Part shown: positions 63,746 to 64,000 of the stretch, piece after piece
How the letters are laid out: every line of letters starts with the position of its first letter
Numbering within the stretch: position 1 is the first letter of the stretch
Source: Metallyticus violacea
Lineage: Eukaryota > Arthropoda > Insecta > Mantodea > Metallyticidae
Assembly: GCA_030762175.1 (NCBI GenBank)
Contig: CM060831.1
Coordinates: 27,642,001 to 27,706,000, forward strand
Length of the DNA stretch: 64,000 nucleotides
Direction of reading: 5' to 3'
Notes under the pieces: generated by a model
What the model saw: the letters and a program-made list of their open reading frames with translations, nothing else
Database searches by the model: none
What the model was told of the DNA's origin: nothing
Made by a program: the position numbers and the translations under genes

Positions 63746-64000
63746 TGGTTGTTGTTTGCTTATATTGAAAACCATGGACAGTCACCTCAAATATTATTGT
63801 GATTTTATGGCTTATCCTTGAATTGGCAAATTCACATTATACTTACAGTGTGGTACCTCAAGAATTAATTAATTTAAAAATTTGCAGCTTGTCTTCTAAT
63901 TGGCAAAACTAAACTTATAGTGTGGTTGTAATGGAAGGGACATTATTGAATGATCTGACTATTGTAAATACAAATACTGGTCTCTGAAACACAGGTTGTG
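63746..64000. other. Window end, unassigned
   Basis: AT-rich; nothing recognised. Confidence 0.4.

Noticed and set aside
1..64000. CRISPR arrays, bacterial operons or prophage
   Set aside because: Intron-split gene, SINEs and PLEs show eukaryotic DNA; the regular repeats seen are microsatellites or retroelement ends.

Overview
This window is animal nuclear DNA: AT-rich, intron-containing, and crowded with decayed transposable elements. It holds one recognisable host gene, an AIFM1 (mitochondrial apoptosis-inducing factor 1) orthologue on the minus strand. Twelve coding exons run from 49364 down to 3834. The start codon, all splice phases and the GT-AG sites are consistent, and the joined exons give 638 codons. 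The last 20-25 residues expected for the family are not visible and probably lie beyond the left edge. The mariner, hAT and piggyBac relics, tRNA-derived SINEs and abundant Penelope-like elements (PLEs) suggest an invertebrate, perhaps an arthropod; the species cannot be fixed from the sequence.

Most introns contain PLEs: reverse transcriptase plus GIY-YIG endonuclease retroelements. At least eight families can be told apart by their ends. They occur as a long family-A copy with direct end repeats (1-2960), 5'-truncated copies with inverted copies of their own 3' end upstream (15114-16848, 22755-24385, 37296-39083), a large palindrome (61710-63240) and many non-coding solo inverted pairs of about 200-330 bp. 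The copy in AIFM1 intron 4 keeps a 539-codon open frame.

Just downstream of, or overlapping, the PLE coding end lies a hammerhead-ribozyme-like motif: CTGANGA, a short hairpin, GAAAC, a palindromic stem III, then UH. Its stem II changes sequence between families while keeping its pairing, and each well-formed copy carries one unusual extra nucleotide before stem II. Most families also keep a GTAAGT splice-donor-like word shortly downstream.

Other elements are two copies of one tRNA-derived SINE (12102-12401, 21488-21783), a second SINE type (29105-29388 and an old copy at 32345), a third (39182-39441), two mariner relics with terminal inverted repeats (14876-17749, 44149-45355), a hAT relic (56691-58640), a piggyBac relic (about 2990-3290), a LINE reverse transcriptase fragment (20830-21210) and an uncharacterised DDE-like relic (54424-55477). 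Several are nested with visible target-site duplications, which gives a relative order of insertion. Right of 49.4 kb no host gene was recognised.
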